Of a stretch of DNA of 64,000 nucleotides, positions 30,421 to 43,339 are shown one piece after another. This DNA is from Marinobacter oulmenensis. GTDB lineage: Bacteria; Pseudomonadota; Gammaproteobacteria; Pseudomonadales; Oleiphilaceae. The stretch covers positions 29,787 to 93,786 of the forward strand of contig NZ_JACHFE010000011.1 of the NCBI RefSeq assembly GCF_014201735.1, read 5' to 3'. How positions within the stretch are numbered: the stretch's first letter is position 1; every line of letters starts with the position of its first letter. Below the pieces are notes generated by a model. The model saw only the letters and a program-made list of their open reading frames with translations, ran no database searches and was not told the origin of the DNA. The position numbers and the translations under genes are program-made.

Positions 30421-31059
30421 ATGAACAAACAGAAACGAACCGAGATTTTCACACGGCTGCGGGACGCCAATCCGGAGCCCACCACCGAGCTTAACTACAG
30501 CTCGCCGTTTGAACTGCTGATCGCGGTGATCCTTTCGGCCCAGGCAACAGATGTAGGCGTCAACAAGGCCACGGCCAAGCTGTTCCCGGTGGCCAATACA
30601 CCGGAGGCCGTCCTGGCGCTGGGCGTCGATGGCCTCAAGGAATACATCAAGACCATTGGCCTGTTTAACAGCAAGGCGGAAAACGTGATAAAGACGTGCC
30701 GCATGCTGATCGAGAAGCACGGCGGAGAGGTTCCCGACAATCGCAAGGACCTGGAAGCCCTGCCCGGTGTCGGACGAAAAACGGCAAACGTGGTACTCAA
30801 TACGGCATTCCGCCAGCCCGCCATGGCGGTGGATACGCATATTTTCCGGGTCTCAAACCGGACAGGGATTGCCCCGGGCAAAAATGTGGTTGAGGTCGAG
30901 CAGCGCCTGATGCGGCTGGTACCCAGGGAGTTTCTGATGGACGCCCATCACTGGCTGATCCTCCATGGCCGCTACACCTGCACGGCCCGCAAGCCGAAGT
31001 GCGGTGCCTGTATCATCGAAGATCTCTGCGAGTTCAAGCAGAAGCGGGACTATCAGTAA
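30421..31059 (+). CDS. nth: Endonuclease III (DNA glycosylase/AP lyase)
   Basis: This base-excision repair enzyme removes oxidised pyrimidines. The 212-residue protein has the helix-hairpin-helix LEALPGVGRKTANVVL with the catalytic Lys, the catalytic Asp in AVDTHIFRV, and a C-x6-C-x2-C-x5-C 4Fe-4S loop (CTARKPKCGACIIEDLC). Following rnfE is the usual gammaproteobacterial arrangement, so it is probably co-transcribed with the rnf operon. Confidence 0.98.
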   Translation: MNKQKRTEIFTRLRDANPEPTTELNYSSPFELLIAVILSAQATDVGVNKATAKLFPVANTPEAVLALGVDGLKEYIKTIGLFNSKAENVIKTCRMLIEKHGGEVPDNRKDLEALPGVGRKTANVVLNTAFRQPAMAVDTHIFRVSNRTGIAPGKNVVEVEQRLMRLVPREFLMDAHHWLILHGRYTCTARKPKCGACIIEDLCEFKQKRDYQ

Positions 31060-31065
31060 CCTGCA

Positions 31066-31094
31066 GCGCCGGCGGGCATTCACCCTGCCGGCGC
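31066..31094. terminator. GC-rich hairpin between convergent nth and chalcone-isomerase-like gene
   Basis: The arms gcgccggcggg and ccc-t-gccggcgc form an 8+3 bp stem with one bulged T and a 6-base loop (cattca). It lies between two convergent stop codons, the expected place for a bidirectional terminator, but neither flank carries a T-run. The terminator role is therefore inferred. Confidence 0.5.
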
Positions 31095-31116
31095 CATCAA
31101 CGGTCGAAGACGGCCA

Positions 31117-31692
31117 TTACAGCCCGAGCATGTCCTCTTTCAGGTCATCCTGGGCGGGATCATCAGACAACCAGATACCAAACAGAGCCTTTTTGAACTG
31201 CAGGTCTCCGATGGTGTCCTTCAGTTCACCGTTCTTGAGAACCCGGACCCCCTCTCCAGGCAGGTAAACCAGATCGAACACATCGCCTTCGGTGATCTCA
31301 TCCTGGAAAACCGCCATGAAACGATCAATCTCATCCTGAACCGGCTCCACGTTGCCATCCGTGGAGGCTTCGAAGCCCTCCAGTGTGGCATCGGTCATAC
31401 GCTCACTGGTGATCATGCCGGAGACAATATGCAGGGTGATCGCCTGGGGTTCATCGGCCGCCAGAACGCTCTCTCCAGAGGCGCCCTCCGGGGTCAGGTA
31501 CAGGCTGCCCACATAGAGGTCCATGAAAAACTTGGATCGGGTGCCGGCCCCACTGAGTTCCAGACCCGTCGTGTCCGCCTGGTAGCTTTCAGGCACATCC
31601 ACACCTTCAACGGTCATAGCGGCAGCGGGCGCTGACAGCACCGTGGTCAGCAGCAGCGTTGCCAGGCCTGCAGACAGAGCATGTTTCATCAT
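31117..31692 (-). CDS. Chalcone isomerase-like exported protein
   Basis: This 191-residue protein has a Sec signal peptide (MMKHALSAGLATLLLTTVLSAPAAA). The mature domain resembles bacterial chalcone isomerase-like proteins: VEGVDVPESY, then LELSGAGTRSKFFMDLYVGSLYL, LHIVSGMITSERM, YLPGEGVRVLKNGEL and ALFGIWLSDDPAQDDLKE. In bacteria this fold is generally thought to bind fatty-acid-like ligands rather than act on flavonoids, and the function here is unknown. GGAGG lies upstream of the tandem ATG. It sits downstream of rpoS beyond a strong terminator, so it must have its own promoter in 31693-31805. Confidence 0.85.
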   Translation of the reverse strand: MMKHALSAGLATLLLTTVLSAPAAAMTVEGVDVPESYQADTTGLELSGAGTRSKFFMDLYVGSLYLTPEGASGESVLAADEPQAITLHIVSGMITSERMTDATLEGFEASTDGNVEPVQDEIDRFMAVFQDEITEGDVFDLVYLPGEGVRVLKNGELKDTIGDLQFKKALFGIWLSDDPAQDDLKEDMLGL

Positions 31693-31805
31693 TGTTGGTT
31701 TTCCTCCACCTATTCATTGAACGCCGAGGTCCGACACCCTATAACAACCGACGCCGAAACTCTACCAAAGTCGTAGGCCTCCGCCTGCTTCCCAACATAC
31801 AGACA

Positions 31806-31832
31806 CAAAAAAACCGGCCTCGTGGCCGGTTT
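31806..31832 (-). terminator. Rho-independent terminator of rpoS
   Basis: A perfect 9-bp stem, aaaccggcc/ggccggttt, with tetraloop tcgt is followed on the minus strand by TTTTTGTGT. It is 24 bases downstream of the rpoS stop. Confidence 0.9.
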
Positions 31833-31855
31833 CCGGATCGGAACGGGTCCCCTGC

Positions 31856-32854
31856 TTACTTGAACAGCAGGTTACCCGAAAGCCCCTCCTTTTCGAGGAT
31901 CTCCCGAAGCCTGCGCAGGGCTTCCACCTGGATCTGGCGGACCCTTTCGCGGGTCAGACCGATTTCCTGCCCGACCTCTTCCAGGGTACTGACAGGATAG
32001 CCCCGAAGACCAAAGCGGCGCGACAGAACCTCCCGCTGTTTCTCACTGAGCTGGTCAATCCATTTGGCAAGACACGAGGACATATTATTGTCCTGCAGCA
32101 GGTCCGCCGGATCAGCGGCACCTTCGTCTGCCACCGTATCCAGCAGGGACTTGTCGCCACCCGTGCCGATGGGCGTATCCATGGAGGCCACGCGTTCATT
32201 CAGCCCCAGCATCCGCTTTACGTCATCAACCGGCTTGTCCACCATGCGCGCGATTTCCTCGGCGCTGGGTTCATGGTCCAGTTTCTGGGTCAGCTCCCGG
32301 GCTGCGCGCAGGTAGAGATTGAGTTCCTTGACCACATGAATCGGCAGACGAATGGTGCGCGTCTGATTCATGATGGCCCGCTCAATGGTCTGACGGATCC
32401 ACCAGGTGGCATAGGTGGAGAAGCGGAATCCCCGCTCAGGGTCAAACTTCTCGACCGCACGGATCAGGCCCAGATTACCTTCTTCAATCAGGTCAAGGAG
32501 GGTCAGACCGCGATTAACGTAACGCCGTGCGATTTTGACAACCAGCCGGAGGTTGCTTTCGATCATCCGCTTGCGACCGGCATCATCGCCCTTGCGGGCC
32601 AGGCGCGCGAAATAGACTTCCTCTTCCGGCGTCAGTAGTGGGGAGAACCCGATTTCGTTGAGGTAAAGCTGAGTGGCATCCAGCTGTTTCTGGCTGGCGT
32701 AGTATTTTCCCTTGGCGGAAAAGCCGTCTTCCGTTTCAGCCTGGGCGGTGTCCGCCGCGGCCTTCTCCGTACGTTCCTCCGCTAGCAGTTGATCGTCTGC
32801 GTCGTCCAGATCTGCAACGCGATCAACGATGAGGTCTTCTTGCTCTGCTGACAT
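31856..32854 (-). CDS. rpoS: RNA polymerase sigma factor RpoS
   Basis: This is the stationary-phase/general stress sigma factor of 332 residues. It has an acidic N-terminus (region 1.1-like), region 1.2 ([22 protein letters not shown]), region 2 ([41 protein letters not shown]), region 3 and region 4 helix-turn-helix ([21 protein letters not shown]). RpoS rather than RpoD is indicated by size, the absence of a long region 1.1/NCR, and the nlpD neighbour. The ATG at 32854 follows GAGG. A promoter inside nlpD is expected by analogy with E. coli. Confidence 0.97.
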   Translation of the reverse strand: MSAEQEDLIVDRVADLDDADDQLLAEERTEKAAADTAQAETEDGFSAKGKYYASQKQLDATQLYLNEIGFSPLLTPEEEVYFARLARKGDDAGRKRMIESNLRLVVKIARRYVNRGLTLLDLIEEGNLGLIRAVEKFDPERGFRFSTYATWWIRQTIERAIMNQTRTIRLPIHVVKELNLYLRAARELTQKLDHEPSAEEIARMVDKPVDDVKRMLGLNERVASMDTPIGTGGDKSLLDTVADEGAADPADLLQDNNMSSCLAKWIDQLSEKQREVLSRRFGLRGYPVSTLEEVGQEIGLTRERVRQIQVEALRRLREILEKEGLSGNLLFK

Positions 32855-32883
32855 TGTACACCCCGCCTCTAATAATCCTGCAT

Positions 32884-32912
32884 CGCCCGGCTGGTTTCGA
32901 TTCGACCGGGCG
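32884..32912 (-). promoter_or_regulatory. Hairpin in the rpoS leader
   Basis: The stem cgcccgg/ccgggcg (7 bp, 15-nt loop) lies 30-58 bases upstream of the rpoS ATG, inside the nlpD-rpoS spacer. The loop leaves the GAGG box free. rpoS leaders in other gammaproteobacteria fold to limit translation and are opened by small RNAs; a similar role here is inference. Confidence 0.4.
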
Positions 32913-33033
32913 TGTTCCGGTTTTGTCTCAGGACACAGTTTTTCCGGCTGTTGTCATACAGCCTTTTTTATTCTTTCTGCGGATTTTCAGTCAGCCTGCA
33001 GGCAATCAGTTAAAGCATTGGCTTCCCTGTGCT

Positions 33034-33879
33034 CTATCGCCCCGGAAGATATCGGGATGGATCCACCGGATTACCGTTTTTACGGATCTCGAAATGCAAC
33101 ACCGGTCTGTCTGTCCCTGTACTCCCGAGTTCTGCGATTACCTGTCCGGCTTTTACGTCCTCCCCTTCCTGCACCAGAATTTTTCGGTTATGTGCGTAAG
33201 CACTGAGATAGTGCTCATTGTGGTTCACGATAATGAGGTTGCCGTAACCCAACAACCCGTTCCCGGCATAAACCACACTGCCGTCGGCGGCTGCCTTGAC
33301 AGCGTCGCCGGGGCTCCCGGCTATATCAATACCCTTATTGACTTTTCCGGATGTTGAATAACCTGCAATTACGGTGCCACCGTGGGGCCAATGCCAGTTC
33401 ACATTGGCGACCGTCTGGCTACCCTGGCTCGACCGGGAACTGGAACGGGCCCGGGACGGCTGGGTCGAGCGACTGCGGCTGACGCTGTCCGAGCTCTGGC
33501 TCCGGGAGGCAGTACGGGTCTGAGTGGGCACCGAGCCCCGCCGGTCAAGCCGTATCACCTGGCCTGGCTTGATGGTCCAGGGCGGACTGAGGCCATTGGC
33601 CCGGCCCAGCTCCCGATAATCCCGGCCATAGCGCCAGGCAATGCGGTAAAGGGTTTCGCCTTTTTTGACAACATGCGTTCCCCAATGCACCGGTGGGTTA
33701 TAAAGATGGTCGTTGAATATGGCGCTGGTATTACAGCCTGGAAGCACCAGAATAAGGAGAAGGGGCCAGAAAAGCGCCAGGCTGGTGCGTACCCTGGACG
33801 AGTGACGATGCGAACCGGCTCCGGAAACCGATGGGGTCCCATGAGTCAAAAATATTTTACGGCCGCTTGAATGAGTCAC
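33034..33879 (-). CDS. nlpD: NlpD-type lipoprotein (LysM + degenerate M23 peptidase)
   Basis: This envelope lipoprotein is expected to activate cell-wall amidases at division. A long basic N-region (~32 residues) precedes a hydrophobic stretch and lipobox LVLPGC, then a LysM domain (HVVKKGETLYRIAWRYGRDYRELGRANGL), a Ser/Arg-rich linker and a C-terminal M23/LytM domain (NKGIDIAGSPGDAV ... LHFEIRKNGNPVDPSRYLP). The first zinc ligand His is replaced by Asn (NKGID), as in E. coli NlpD, so it should be non-enzymatic. Start GTG 33879 is weakly supported. It is upstream of rpoS, the standard order. Confidence 0.93.
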   Translation of the reverse strand: MTHSSGRKIFLTHGTPSVSGAGSHRHSSRVRTSLALFWPLLLILVLPGCNTSAIFNDHLYNPPVHWGTHVVKKGETLYRIAWRYGRDYRELGRANGLSPPWTIKPGQVIRLDRRGSVPTQTRTASRSQSSDSVSRSRSTQPSRARSSSRSSQGSQTVANVNWHWPHGGTVIAGYSTSGKVNKGIDIAGSPGDAVKAAADGSVVYAGNGLLGYGNLIIVNHNEHYLSAYAHNRKILVQEGEDVKAGQVIAELGSTGTDRPVLHFEIRKNGNPVDPSRYLPGR

Positions 33880-34085
33880 GTATAAAAATTGCCTGACTAT
33901 GCTAAATCTATCTAAGAAATCGACCCGACTCGATGCAATTTCTCATGTTTCAGGACTAACTTACTAATATATTGCACAAATAATAGACGATTCCAAGTTA
34001 CTGGCAGGTCGCCCTGTTACTTTCAGAAACAGTCCATCAGCGATCAGGGTAACACTCTGATCCCGATGACTTTCTGGTTAGCCAC

Positions 34086-35057
34086 CTACCTTCCTGAGGC
34101 TTTCCGGCGCTGGTTCCAGTTGCCTGCGTAATCCAGCCCAAGCACCAGAGCGAAGCCAATCACAGCCATCAGAATCGCCAGCAGGAGCTGGGGATCCTGC
34201 CCCTGCAGCGACTGCCAGGTGTCCGGAGTGACCGGTGTCTGACTCAACGGCACCTGCTCACCGGCACTGTTGGTGCGCCAGCTCAGGGTCTTCTGCCAGG
34301 GCCAGACCATGCCCAGCGCGCCCACCATGAAGCCGGTCAGGAGCGCCAGCACAAGGTCATGGGCGTGCCGGAACGCCAGCGTGATCAGACGGGCAACCGA
34401 CAACAGACTGATGACACAACCTGCCAGAAACAGGCCAAGGTGGCCAACCTCAAATGATTTGATCGCTGACAGCACCGGCGCATACATGCCGATAACCAGT
34501 AACAGGAAGCTGCCGGAGATACCGGGCAGAATCATCGCGCAGATGGCCAGTGCCCCGGCCCCCAGAAAGGCAAGATTGGATGCGGTCAACTCCGACGCGG
34601 GCAGGTGGGTCAGCCACCAGGCGATCGCTATACCCGCGGCCAGTGGCAGCAACAGTGAAGGCACAAACCGTCGGATCTGCAGCCCCACATGCCAGACCGA
34701 CGCCACAATCAGCCCGAAAAAGAAACTCCAGATCAGAATGGGATGGGTTGCCAGAACCCAGGTAATGGCGGATGCCAGGGTGGCGATACTGGTCAGGATG
34801 CCTGCCAGCAGAGCGATCAGAAAAGTGCCATCAATGGCACGCCAGAATCCGGAGACATCCCCGCGGAGCAGATGTTTGAAAAACGCCGGGACGGCCGCAT
34901 TGATCGCCTCAAGCAGCCGGAAGTAGATCCCGGTTATAAACGCGATGGTGCCGCCGGAAACGCCGGGCACCACATCCGCCGCTCCCATGGCCATACCACG
35001 CAGGAATACCGCAACCGGATGGTGCTTCGGTTCCACGCTCCGCTCATCTCCGGTCAA
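34086..35057 (-). CDS. DUF368 integral membrane protein
   Basis: This 323-residue polytopic membrane protein has about eight to nine helices. The family signature is clear near the N-terminus ([29 protein letters not shown]), with a second half-repeat [21 protein letters not shown]. The family has been proposed to include polyprenyl-phosphate transporters, but its substrate here is not shown. The frame begins with TTG overlapping the pcm stop; a GTG at 35036 is an alternative. It sits between pcm and nlpD, which are adjacent in many relatives. Confidence 0.87.
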   Translation of the reverse strand: MTGDERSVEPKHHPVAVFLRGMAMGAADVVPGVSGGTIAFITGIYFRLLEAINAAVPAFFKHLLRGDVSGFWRAIDGTFLIALLAGILTSIATLASAITWVLATHPILIWSFFFGLIVASVWHVGLQIRRFVPSLLLPLAAGIAIAWWLTHLPASELTASNLAFLGAGALAICAMILPGISGSFLLLVIGMYAPVLSAIKSFEVGHLGLFLAGCVISLLSVARLITLAFRHAHDLVLALLTGFMVGALGMVWPWQKTLSWRTNSAGEQVPLSQTPVTPDTWQSLQGQDPQLLLAILMAVIGFALVLGLDYAGNWNQRRKASGR

Positions 35058-35710
35058 CGGATCACCCCGGCCAGTAACGGCACAAAGTTGACCGGTTCGA
35101 GTTCCCGACGCTCAAAGCTGTCACCGCGCCGGATAACCTCAACCAGTACCTGTTTTTCTTCGCCGACCGGTGCGATGAGCACTCCGCCGTCCGCCAGTTG
35201 ATCAAGCAACTCGCCCGGCACGTCGGACGGTGCCGCCGTCACAATGATGCCGTCAAAAGGCCCCCGGTCAGGCCAGCCCATGCCACCATCGGCGTGCTTG
35301 AGCATGACATTGCGGATGTCCAGCTTTCTGAGCCGCTCCCGGGCCCGTTCCTGCAATGGCCGGATCCGTTCGACGCTGTAGATCTTTGGAAAAAGGCGCG
35401 ACAGCACAGCGGTCTGATAACCCGACCCGGTGCCCAGCTCCAGCACATGCTCAGGTTCGTGAGCCAGCAGCAGTTCCGTCATCCGGGCAACAATGTAGGG
35501 TTGGGACAGAGTCTGGCCATGCCCGATAGGCAGGGAAGTATCTTCATAGGCCCGGTGCGACAGCGCCTCATCCAGAAAAATGTGCCTTGGCACCTGACCA
35601 ATAACCTCCAGCACCCGGGCGGATTCAATGCCGGCCTCCTGCAGACGGCTGACCAGCCGCATGCGGGTTCGCCGTGACGTCATGCCAATACCTTCAATCA
35701 CCTTGCTCAT
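35054..35710 (-). CDS. pcm: Protein-L-isoaspartate O-methyltransferase
   Basis: This SAM-dependent enzyme repairs isoaspartyl residues in aged proteins. The 218-residue product contains [38 protein letters not shown], the SAM-binding [15 protein letters not shown], and the post-motif [13 protein letters not shown]. Its ATG overlaps the surE stop (ATGA). The surE-pcm-nlpD-rpoS order is classic, apart from the DUF368 gene inserted before nlpD. Confidence 0.97.
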   Translation of the reverse strand: MSKVIEGIGMTSRRTRMRLVSRLQEAGIESARVLEVIGQVPRHIFLDEALSHRAYEDTSLPIGHGQTLSQPYIVARMTELLLAHEPEHVLELGTGSGYQTAVLSRLFPKIYSVERIRPLQERARERLRKLDIRNVMLKHADGGMGWPDRGPFDGIIVTAAPSDVPGELLDQLADGGVLIAPVGEEKQVLVEVIRRGDSFERRELEPVNFVPLLAGVIR

Positions 35711-36477
35711 TGCCGGGGGCCTCCGTCCTCGGCCAGGCCATCAACCCAGGTCTCCAGATCCGGTAACGCCTCATGGCGGGTCATGTCGGTATGAACCGGA
35801 GTGATGGATACAAAGCCCTCACGGACGGCATGAAAGTCAGTGCCAGGGCCGGCATCGCCGCCCTTGCCGGCGGCGCCGATCCAGTAGCGCTGTTTGCCCC
35901 GGGGGCAGGTCACCGGCACGGCGCCTTCGGCGCGTTCACGGTGACCGAGCCGGGTGACCCGGAACCCGGCCAGGTCTTCCCAGGGCACATCGGGAACATT
36001 CACATTGAGAATCGAACGGGGGCCCAGGGCCAGCGGGGTTGTGCATTCCAGCAGCATCCGCACCACACGCCCAGCCGTCTGGTAATGAAAATGGCCCTCG
36101 TTCACCAGTGAGACCGCAATCGCCGGGAGGCCCAGATGCCGGCCTTCGAGGGCTGCGGCCACGGTGCCTGAATAGATGATGTCATCGCCGAGATTGGCAT
36201 GGGTATTGATCCCGGAAACCACCCGGTCAAAAGGATGATCGAACAGGCCATTCACAGCCAGGTGGACACAGTCGGTCGGGGTGCCATCCACAGAACGGAA
36301 TCCGTTGCTGTGATTTTCCACGGTCAGCGGCCGGTTCAGGGTCAACGCATTGCTCGCGCCGCTGTGATCCCGGTCCGGGGCGACAACATCCAGCTCCCCC
36401 AGTCCTTCGAGTTCCTCATACAGGGCCCTCAGGCCTGGTGAATGCACGCCATCATCATTGGACAACAGAATTCGCAC
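35707..36477 (-). CDS. surE: 5'/3'-nucleotidase SurE
   Basis: This metal-dependent nucleoside monophosphatase is linked to stationary-phase survival. The 256-residue product starts at GTG 36477 with a GGAG box and reads (M)[20 protein letters not shown], where the DD pair and downstream Ser/Asn bind the metal. Also seen are [28 protein letters not shown] and [25 protein letters not shown]. It lies between truD and pcm on the minus strand, with overlap to pcm. Confidence 0.96.
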   Translation of the reverse strand: MRILLSNDDGVHSPGLRALYEELEGLGELDVVAPDRDHSGASNALTLNRPLTVENHSNGFRSVDGTPTDCVHLAVNGLFDHPFDRVVSGINTHANLGDDIIYSGTVAAALEGRHLGLPAIAVSLVNEGHFHYQTAGRVVRMLLECTTPLALGPRSILNVNVPDVPWEDLAGFRVTRLGHRERAEGAVPVTCPRGKQRYWIGAAGKGGDAGPGTDFHAVREGFVSITPVHTDMTRHEALPDLETWVDGLAEDGGPRQ

Positions 36478-36494
36478 TATGCTCTCCACTTCCC

Positions 36495-37544
36495 TTACTG
36501 CTTATTCTTCAGGCTGAGGTCTTCCAGTTCCAGCACATCGCTCAGGACCGTCGTGGCGTACTGGCCGGGGGCCAGCACGAAAGCCAGGCGCAGGGTCTGT
36601 TCATCGAGCCATTGCCAGTCCAGGTCGTCCGGGCGTACCACCAGTGATCGCCGTTCCGGCGCCATGCGGGTGGCATCAAACAGTCTTGCCAGCTCCGGCG
36701 TGGCAGCCACTACAGCCCGCTCAAGGATTTCCTGGGCTCCGGTTGCCGTGGTCCCGCCATCGCCCCAGAGAGGCCCGGTGGGAGCCCCCGCCTGCGGCAC
36801 TGGCTCACCGTCCATAACCGTATCCCAGTTTCCGTCAGACACCCTGGCGGCCAGCACCTCATTGAAAAGCCACGAACGTGCCGCCGAAAAGAACAATACG
36901 TTTTTCCGGTTATTTCTGCCACCACGGCCGCGTTTTCTGTTCAGTGACGCCGGATCCATACGCACCGCCTGATCCAGGTTGCCACCACCATGGCCAAACC
37001 GTTGTGGCCCGAAGTAGTTGGGTGCCCCCACCCGCCGAAGGCGATCCAGGGCCTGATCAAGCTCATTCCGGTCGCCCTCGACCTGGCGCAGGACAAGATC
37101 AAAGCGATTGTTCAGGTGATCACCACGACGAAGCTTTCTGGGGTAACGGCAGTTGGCGAGGATTGGCCAGCGGGCAGCAATCGCCGCCAGTAATTCCGGG
37201 TCCTGCGCTTCCCGGCCGGGCAGATAGAGACTGAACCACTGGACCGTCACGGCGTGGCGGTCCTTGAGTCCGCAGAAACCGACTTCGTGCTGCCGGCATC
37301 CAGCCATGACAGCCAGTTCCCGGGCCACGAATTCGGTGTTGTCGCCGGTTTTCTCCAGACGGACGCAGAGGTGCTCCCCACCGCCATCGGGATGCTGCAC
37401 CTGCCCGCCCTGATGTTCGAGGTCCGGCCAGAGAGATTCAGTGACCCGAAAATCCGCCGCGTCAGATTTGAGGGCCGCAGATGCCACCCGACGACCGCCG
37501 GATACCGGCCATTGCAGACGCCAGTTGGAAGAAGGCGCTATCAT
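36495..37544 (-). CDS. truD: tRNA pseudouridine(13) synthase TruD
   Basis: This enzyme isomerises U13 in tRNA-Glu and related tRNAs. The 349-residue product has the TruD pattern: [28 protein letters not shown], the catalytic Asp in [16 protein letters not shown], and [15 protein letters not shown]. The C-terminus contains [17 protein letters not shown] and [23 protein letters not shown]. The ATG overlaps the ispF stop (ATGA). Confidence 0.95.
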   Translation of the reverse strand: MIAPSSNWRLQWPVSGGRRVASAALKSDAADFRVTESLWPDLEHQGGQVQHPDGGGEHLCVRLEKTGDNTEFVARELAVMAGCRQHEVGFCGLKDRHAVTVQWFSLYLPGREAQDPELLAAIAARWPILANCRYPRKLRRGDHLNNRFDLVLRQVEGDRNELDQALDRLRRVGAPNYFGPQRFGHGGGNLDQAVRMDPASLNRKRGRGGRNNRKNVLFFSAARSWLFNEVLAARVSDGNWDTVMDGEPVPQAGAPTGPLWGDGGTTATGAQEILERAVVAATPELARLFDATRMAPERRSLVVRPDDLDWQWLDEQTLRLAFVLAPGQYATTVLSDVLELEDLSLKNKQ

Positions 37545-38020
37545 GCCTTCACCGGCTCGAGCAAGCAGACCGCCTGACAGGCGATGCCCTCACCACGACC
37601 AGTGAATCCGAGTTTCTCCGTGGTTGTGGCCTTGATGCTGATGTGATTGACCGGGATGCCCAGATCCTCGGCGATGTTCAGGCGCATGCCTTCAACATGA
37701 GGAGCCATCTTCGGGGCCTGGGCGATGATGGTGGTGTCCACATTGGCAACGGAATACCCTTCTTCAAACACCCGTTGCATCACATGGCGCAGCATCACCC
37801 GGCTGTCGGCTCCGGCCCACTCTTCGCTGGTGTCCGGGAACAGGTGACCAATGTCCCCGAGCGCCACAGCCCCGAGCATGGCATCCGCCAGCGCGTGCAG
37901 CAGCACATCGCCATCCGAGTGGGCTTTCAGGCCCTGGGTGTACGGAATGGGAACGCCGCCCAGCATCACGGTGTCCCCTTCACAGAAAGCATGGACATCA
38001 AAGCCCTGACCAATACGCAT
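37541..38020 (-). CDS. ispF: 2-C-methyl-D-erythritol 2,4-cyclodiphosphate synthase
   Basis: This MEP-pathway enzyme makes the cyclic diphosphate from CDP-ME phosphate. The 159-residue length is exact for the family. The N-terminal [11 protein letters not shown] carries the zinc ligands Asp and His; [30 protein letters not shown] holds the third ligand and substrate loop, and the C-terminal [20 protein letters not shown] is conserved. It is downstream of ispD by 38 bp. Confidence 0.98.
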   Translation of the reverse strand: MRIGQGFDVHAFCEGDTVMLGGVPIPYTQGLKAHSDGDVLLHALADAMLGAVALGDIGHLFPDTSEEWAGADSRVMLRHVMQRVFEEGYSVANVDTTIIAQAPKMAPHVEGMRLNIAEDLGIPVNHISIKATTTEKLGFTGRGEGIACQAVCLLEPVKA

Positions 38021-38058
38021 GGACGCCTCCGAACAGAGATAACTTTGGGTGGCGGCGG

Positions 38059-38760
38059 CTACTGACGGCCAAGAATGAATTCAGCCAGGCCGAGATCCGA
38101 GGGCACTGTAATCTTCAGGTTGTCCGGCCGCCCCTCCACCAGAACCGGCATGTTACCGGAAAACTCCATGGCAGAGGACTCATCCGTGACCGGCTGGTCA
38201 TTCTCAAGACACTGGCTCAGGGCCGACCGCAACGCACCAAAGCGGAACATCTGCGGTGTCAGAGCCCGCCAGAGTTGGCGACGGTCGATGGTGGCTTCCA
38301 CGGCCGGGGGCTGGTCCCCACTGGCCTGCTTGAGGGTGTCGGCCACGGGGGCCGCCAGCAGACCACCGACCGGGTGGTCGGACAAGGAATCAATAAGGTT
38401 GGAAAGATCGTGAGCATGCAGGCAGGGGCGCGCGGCGTCATGGACCAGAACCCAATCCGTGTCCGTCGCCTGTTCCGCCAGGGCCTCCAGCGCCGCCAGC
38501 ACCGAATCCGCCCGTTCGGTGCCACCGGTGCAGGTCTGAACCCGATCATCCTGCGCTGACTCACAGCCCGGCCACCAGTGATCGCGGGCATTCAACGGCA
38601 CCATGCAAGCCTCAAAGGGGCCGTTATCAAGTAGACGGGAAAGAGTGATGTCGAGAATATAGCGGTTTTGGATTTTCAGGTACTGCTTGGGACACTCCGA
38701 GCCCATGCGCTGGCCGATACCGGCAGCGGGAACGACTAGCCAGAAACGTGGTTTTACCAT
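38059..38760 (-). CDS. ispD: 2-C-methyl-D-erythritol 4-phosphate cytidylyltransferase
   Basis: This MEP-pathway enzyme activates methylerythritol phosphate with CTP. The 233-residue product has the nucleotide-binding [46 protein letters not shown], and the C-terminal [19 protein letters not shown] with [10 protein letters not shown]. The order ftsB-ispD-ispF-truD-surE is conserved in gammaproteobacteria. Confidence 0.97.
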   Translation of the reverse strand: MVKPRFWLVVPAAGIGQRMGSECPKQYLKIQNRYILDITLSRLLDNGPFEACMVPLNARDHWWPGCESAQDDRVQTCTGGTERADSVLAALEALAEQATDTDWVLVHDAARPCLHAHDLSNLIDSLSDHPVGGLLAAPVADTLKQASGDQPPAVEATIDRRQLWRALTPQMFRFGALRSALSQCLENDQPVTDESSAMEFSGNMPVLVEGRPDNLKITVPSDLGLAEFILGRQ

Positions 38761-38817
38761 AGCGGGCTCTACAAAAGGCTTAAGGAACGAATGCCCCTAT
38801 CTCTCTATGCATCCAAG

Positions 38818-39090
38818 TCAGTTATCAACAACCAGGAAAAACGTCTCATCCTCGCGAATCAGACCGAGGTTCATCCGGGCACGCTCCTCCACGGCGCCCT
38901 GTTCGTTGCGAAGGTTGCGCACCTCCGCATACAGGCGCTGGTTGCGAACCGCCAGGTCGGCGTTCTCCGCTCGCTGCTCCGCCACAGCCTCTTCCAGAGA
39001 CCAGGCCTGGGCAAAACTGCCCTCGCCCACCCACAGGCGAACCTGGAGCAGAACGATCAATACAATAAGTGTGGCCCAAAGCGTCTTCAT
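38818..39090 (-). CDS. ftsB: Cell division protein FtsB
   Basis: This small bitopic divisome protein of 90 residues acts with FtsL and FtsQ. A single N-terminal transmembrane helix (residues 4-20, LWATLIVLIVLLQVRLW) is followed by a periplasmic coiled coil (about 28-70, EEAVAEQRAENADLAVRNQRL) and EERARMNLGLIREDETFF, the typical FtsB C-terminal signature. It is separated from eno by a strong terminator, so it must be transcribed from a promoter in 39091-39185. Confidence 0.95.
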   Translation of the reverse strand: MKTLWATLIVLIVLLQVRLWVGEGSFAQAWSLEEAVAEQRAENADLAVRNQRLYAEVRNLRNEQGAVEERARMNLGLIREDETFFLVVDN

Positions 39091-39185
39091 GCCATATCCA
39101 TGCGCACTGGCGAATAAACGGGTTCGTGGATGGGTAAGTATAGTCGTTAATGTGGAATAACAACAGAACCGTGTAAGTGACTGTC

Positions 39186-39231
39186 TAAAAAGGCCATCGC
39201 CTCCAATTCAGGGTTGGAGGCGATGGCCTTT
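39186..39231 (-). terminator. Rho-independent terminator of eno
   Basis: An 18-bp perfect stem (arms 39189-39206 and 39214-39231, aaaggccatcgcctccaa and complement) has a 7-base loop and is followed by TTTTTAG on the minus strand. It is about 50 bases downstream of the eno stop and insulates ftsB. Confidence 0.93.
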
Positions 39232-39279
39232 GACGTTCACACGGACACTCCGGGATGAAAATCCGCAGGACGTATAGGG

Positions 39280-43299
<4,020 letters not shown>

Positions 43300-43339
43300 T
43301 CAAGATGGGACACCAGATTACCAGAAGGGTGGGTGCCAC

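Noticed and set aside
32946..32970. Hairpin ggctgt/acagcc followed by tttttt on the plus strand, upstream of rpoS
   Set aside because: The stem is only 6 bp and no plus-strand gene ends there. On the minus strand, which is transcribed, it lacks a T-run.
33880..34085. AT-rich 206-bp spacer between the DUF368 gene and nlpD, considered as an sRNA gene or attachment site
   Set aside because: Only weak interrupted palindromes (for example gatcag/ctgatc near 34038-34058) were seen, with no promoter-terminator pair, tRNA end or direct repeat. It is better read as the nlpD promoter region.
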